This document shows positions 4,771 through 5,531 of a DNA stretch of 5,531 nt, in pieces. Each line of letters starts with the position of its first letter. Position 1 is the stretch's first letter. Origin of the DNA: Lactobacillus sp. UBA5815. Its GTDB lineage: Bacteria; Bacillota; Bacilli; Lactobacillales; Lactobacillaceae. The translations under genes were made by a program, and so were the position numbers. Where the stretch lies: the NCBI GenBank assembly GCA_002417825.1, contig DICX01000030.1:1-5531 (forward strand), given 5' to 3'. The notes beneath the pieces were generated by a model. It did not search any database and was not told where the DNA came from. It saw nothing but the letters and a program-made list of their open reading frames with translations.

Positions 4771-5136
4771 ATGGCAGCACCTAAACAAGGCGACATCATT
4801 TTTATCGATGCTGAACCTCATTCTGGTAGAGAAGAAGGTGGGCACGACTCTATAAATGGCAACATTCAGCGACCGGAAGTTGTCATATCGTCTAATGCTT
4901 ATAATGCTAAAACTGGACTAACAATCTCAATGCCGATAACCTCTAAAAACCGCAATAATAAAATCTTATATCTTCCATTCGTAGATGTGAAAAGCGGAAT
5001 TAAAGGGAGTATTATCACTTGGCAAATGCGAAATTTTGATTTTGTGTCACGCCACGGAAAAATCGTCGGTCACGTATCCCCAGCAGTTTTAGACGAACTG
5101 CTAAAAAGAGCATTTGAAATTTTTTCGAAAAGATAG
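4771..5136 (+). CDS. mazF: MazF/PemK-type endoribonuclease toxin
   Basis: Sequence-specific mRNA interferase that cleaves cellular RNA when its antitoxin is lost. The 121-residue protein starts with the family signature GDIIFIDAEPHSGREEGG (7-24). It continues with QRPEVVIS (33-40), where Arg34 aligns with the catalytic Arg, and SMPITS (53-58), where Thr57 aligns with the catalytic Thr of Bacillus MazF. A RNFDFVSR segment near 87-94 and a C-terminal helix follow. Two points are unusual. There is a short insertion, HDSINGNIQ (25-33), between the first signature and the Arg. The position usually reading DQ before the (S/T)xDW-like segment reads WQ. Both fit a PemK subgroup of lactobacilli but could alter sequence preference. 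No strong ribosome-binding site precedes it beyond AGAGAGAAAG inside mazE, so expression probably depends on mazE translation. No clear terminator follows. Confidence 0.9.
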   Translation: MAAPKQGDIIFIDAEPHSGREEGGHDSINGNIQRPEVVISSNAYNAKTGLTISMPITSKNRNNKILYLPFVDVKSGIKGSIITWQMRNFDFVSRHGKIVGHVSPAVLDELLKRAFEIFSKR

Positions 5137-5153
5137 CATATTTCGAGTATGAC

Positions 5154-5196
5154 GCTTCATCGCTTGCATAAAATGGCGACACATGTTCGCTGAAGC
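5154..5196. repeat. Inverted repeat downstream of mazF
   Basis: GCTTCA (5154-5159) and TGAAGC (5191-5196) enclose a smaller GCGA...TCGC hairpin (5177-5190). A stacked stem could form in the mazEF 3' region, but no T-run follows, so it is not called a terminator. Confidence 0.3.
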
Positions 5197-5240
5197 TGCC
5201 AGGAATCTGGTTTAAAACAGTCGAAAGCGAACAATAATCA

Positions 5241-5249
5241 TGCTATAAT
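5241..5249 (+). promoter_or_regulatory. Extended -10 promoter of antitoxin RNA copy 2
   Basis: TGCTATAAT is a perfect extended -10 element (TGnTATAAT, hexamer 5244-5249). The -35 region is poor, which such promoters tolerate. The predicted start is near 5256, a few bases before the first antitoxin hairpin. Confidence 0.72.
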
Positions 5250-5262
5250 ATAAACGTAAAAA

Positions 5263-5288
5263 GGAAGACTTGCGCTAACAAGACTTCC
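5263..5288 (-). terminator. Probable terminator of toxin mRNA copy 2
   Basis: On the minus strand GGAAGTCTTG-ttagcg-CAAGTCTTCC (one T-T mismatch) is followed by five Ts. This is a convincing end for the toxin mRNA, and it coincides with the first hairpin of the antitoxin. Confidence 0.6.
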
Positions 5289-5335
5289 CATGCAAGCCGC
5301 TTCAAAGACGGTGGCCTAGATTACAAAACTACATT

Positions 5336-5377
5336 GTCGCCCTGTAACCGACCAAAGTTACGCAGGGCGGCTTTTTT
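5336..5377 (+). terminator. Terminator of antitoxin RNA copy 2
   Basis: GTCGCCCT-GTAAC pairs with GTTAC-gc-AGGGCGGC around the loop CGACCAAA, followed by six Ts at 5372-5377 that overlap the toxin stop codon. Confidence 0.85.
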
Positions 5378-5462
5378 ATTTGTGATGGTCGATATAGCTG
5401 AGTAGTGCAATTAAAAACGTGCCAAACAGCAATATCAACGAGAGTGTCTGGAAGACGCTCAT
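5376..5462 (-). CDS. Type I holin-like membrane toxin, copy 2
   Basis: A 28-residue peptide, MSVFQTLSLILLFG... ending ...LLSYIDHHK, paralogous to the copy-1 toxin with one fewer residue in the tail. A single uninterrupted hydrophobic helix spans about residues 4-23. It is more hydrophobic than copy 1 because Leu replaces Arg12. It belongs to the putative holin-like toxin family, whose members depolarise or damage the membrane when freed from antisense control. The ATG at 5462 has AAAGG 11 nt upstream, a loose spacing. In this copy the leader carries four extra bases before the ATG (GGTTTCACAGTCA against GGTTTGTCA). As a result the upstream strong start (ATG at 5502) reads a different, overlapping frame instead of extending the toxin. 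The preserved coding frame with many synonymous third-base differences argues that the peptide is functional. Confidence 0.85.
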   Translation of the reverse strand: MSVFQTLSLILLFGTFLIALLSYIDHHK

Positions 5463-5531
5463 TGACTGTGAAACCTTTCTGAAGATTATGCCATGTTCCC
5501 ATAGACCTCACCTCGCAAGGGAAAAGACAGC
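5463..5531 (-). promoter_or_regulatory. Toxin copy 2 5' leader (partial) with overlapping upstream start
   Basis: GAGGTGA followed after 5 nt by ATGGGAACATGG gives a strong upstream initiation site whose frame overlaps the toxin start out of phase. ATGGGAA here is complementary to TTCCCAT of the antitoxin (5285-5291). The promoter lies beyond the right edge. Confidence 0.45.

Larger units (their letters stand above)
5256..5377 (+). ncRNA. Antisense antitoxin RNA of type I TA copy 2
   Basis: About 120 nt, transcribed toward the copy-2 toxin gene and ending in its stop codon. SL1 is GGAAG-a-CTTG, loop CGCTAA, CAAG-a-CTTCC (5263-5288). SL2 is CCGCTTCAAAGACGG, where a T-A pair of copy 1 is replaced by C-G. 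SL3 (5336-5377) has a 13-bp stem (one G-T wobble), better paired than in copy 1. TTCCCATG (5285-5292) can pair with TATGGGAA in the toxin leader. Identical loops in both copies mean the two antitoxins might recognise each other's toxin mRNA. A good promoter makes this the better-supported of the two RNAs. Confidence 0.76.
5261..5531. repeat. Direct repeat, copy 2 (type I TA unit, runs off the window)
   Basis: Homologue of 4083-4347 in the same orientation. Detectable similarity continues to the last bases of the window (AAAAGACAG), so the right boundary and the toxin promoter lie outside. Confidence 0.9.

Noticed and set aside
4199..5462. Assignment of the small toxins to the Fst/Ldr family
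   Set aside because: The peptides lack the Fst-type P...G...YWLD pattern and are closer in length and motif to TxpA/BsrG-like holin-like toxins; only the TTCCCAT repeat recalls Fst loci.
5329..5511. 60-codon minus-strand ORF over toxin copy 2
   Set aside because: Not kept as a gene: its downstream part is antisense to the antitoxin RNA and it is not preserved in copy 1, where the same start leads into the toxin frame. Its start region is discussed as a leader element.
4083..5531. Insertion sequence or transposon formed by the two long direct repeats
   Set aside because: There is no transposase, no terminal inverted repeats and no target duplication visible; the repeats are fully explained as paralogous TA units.
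1..5531. CRISPR array, tRNA or rRNA genes
   Set aside because: No regularly spaced repeat family and no cloverleaf or rRNA signature was seen on either strand.

Overview
The window most likely comes from a low-to-mid G+C Firmicute of the Lactobacillaceae. The evidence is AGGAGG-type ribosome-binding sites, a Gram-positive-style kdp operon, a PemIK/MazEF pair of the kind common in lactobacilli, and 28-29 residue 'putative holin-like toxins' ending in a YID..HHK motif, which are typical of this group. The genus is an inference. Base composition falls into two blocks. Positions 1-3390 are balanced and use G/C-ending codons. Positions 3400-5531 are clearly richer in A+T and look like an accessory islet.

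Left block. On the minus strand lies the start of a potassium-uptake operon: kdpF (26 aa, previously easy to miss) followed after 1 nt by kdpA, which runs off the left edge after 516 codons (only the C-terminal end is missing). Upstream of kdpF is a divergent intergenic region of about 480 bp. It holds an array of TTTACACC-like repeats that resembles a KdpE operator, a bidirectional terminator with no gene to serve, a 14-bp palindrome and an inverted repeat around the probable promoter of the next gene. That gene, on the plus strand at 2130-3316, is a 12-TM major facilitator superfamily (MFS) efflux-type permease. It is split by a frameshift near 2313-2320 and is therefore annotated as a pseudogene. 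A strong terminator (3350-3393) closes this block.

Right block. A good sigma-A promoter (3445-3473) precedes a small orphan ORF and a 124-aa three-TM protein of unknown function. Then come three stability/stress modules. A type I toxin-antitoxin (TA) unit (copy 1, 4083-4347) has its toxin on the minus strand and its antisense RNA on the plus strand. A type II mazEF/pemIK operon (4491-5136) follows on the plus strand. A second, homologous type I unit (copy 2, 5261-5531, cut by the right edge) has the same orientation as copy 1. The mazEF pair is therefore bracketed by direct repeats of about 265 bp that are themselves TA modules.

Both type I units share one architecture. The antisense RNA has a 5' hairpin whose opposite strand can terminate the toxin mRNA, a middle hairpin, and a 3' hairpin plus T-run that runs into the toxin stop codon. 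The toxin 3' UTR is thus a full complement of the antitoxin. A short direct repeat (TTCCCAT) lets the antitoxin also pair with a start codon in the toxin 5' leader. These layout and pairing features are read from the sequence; the biological roles are inferred from the TxpA/RatA, BsrG and Fst families.
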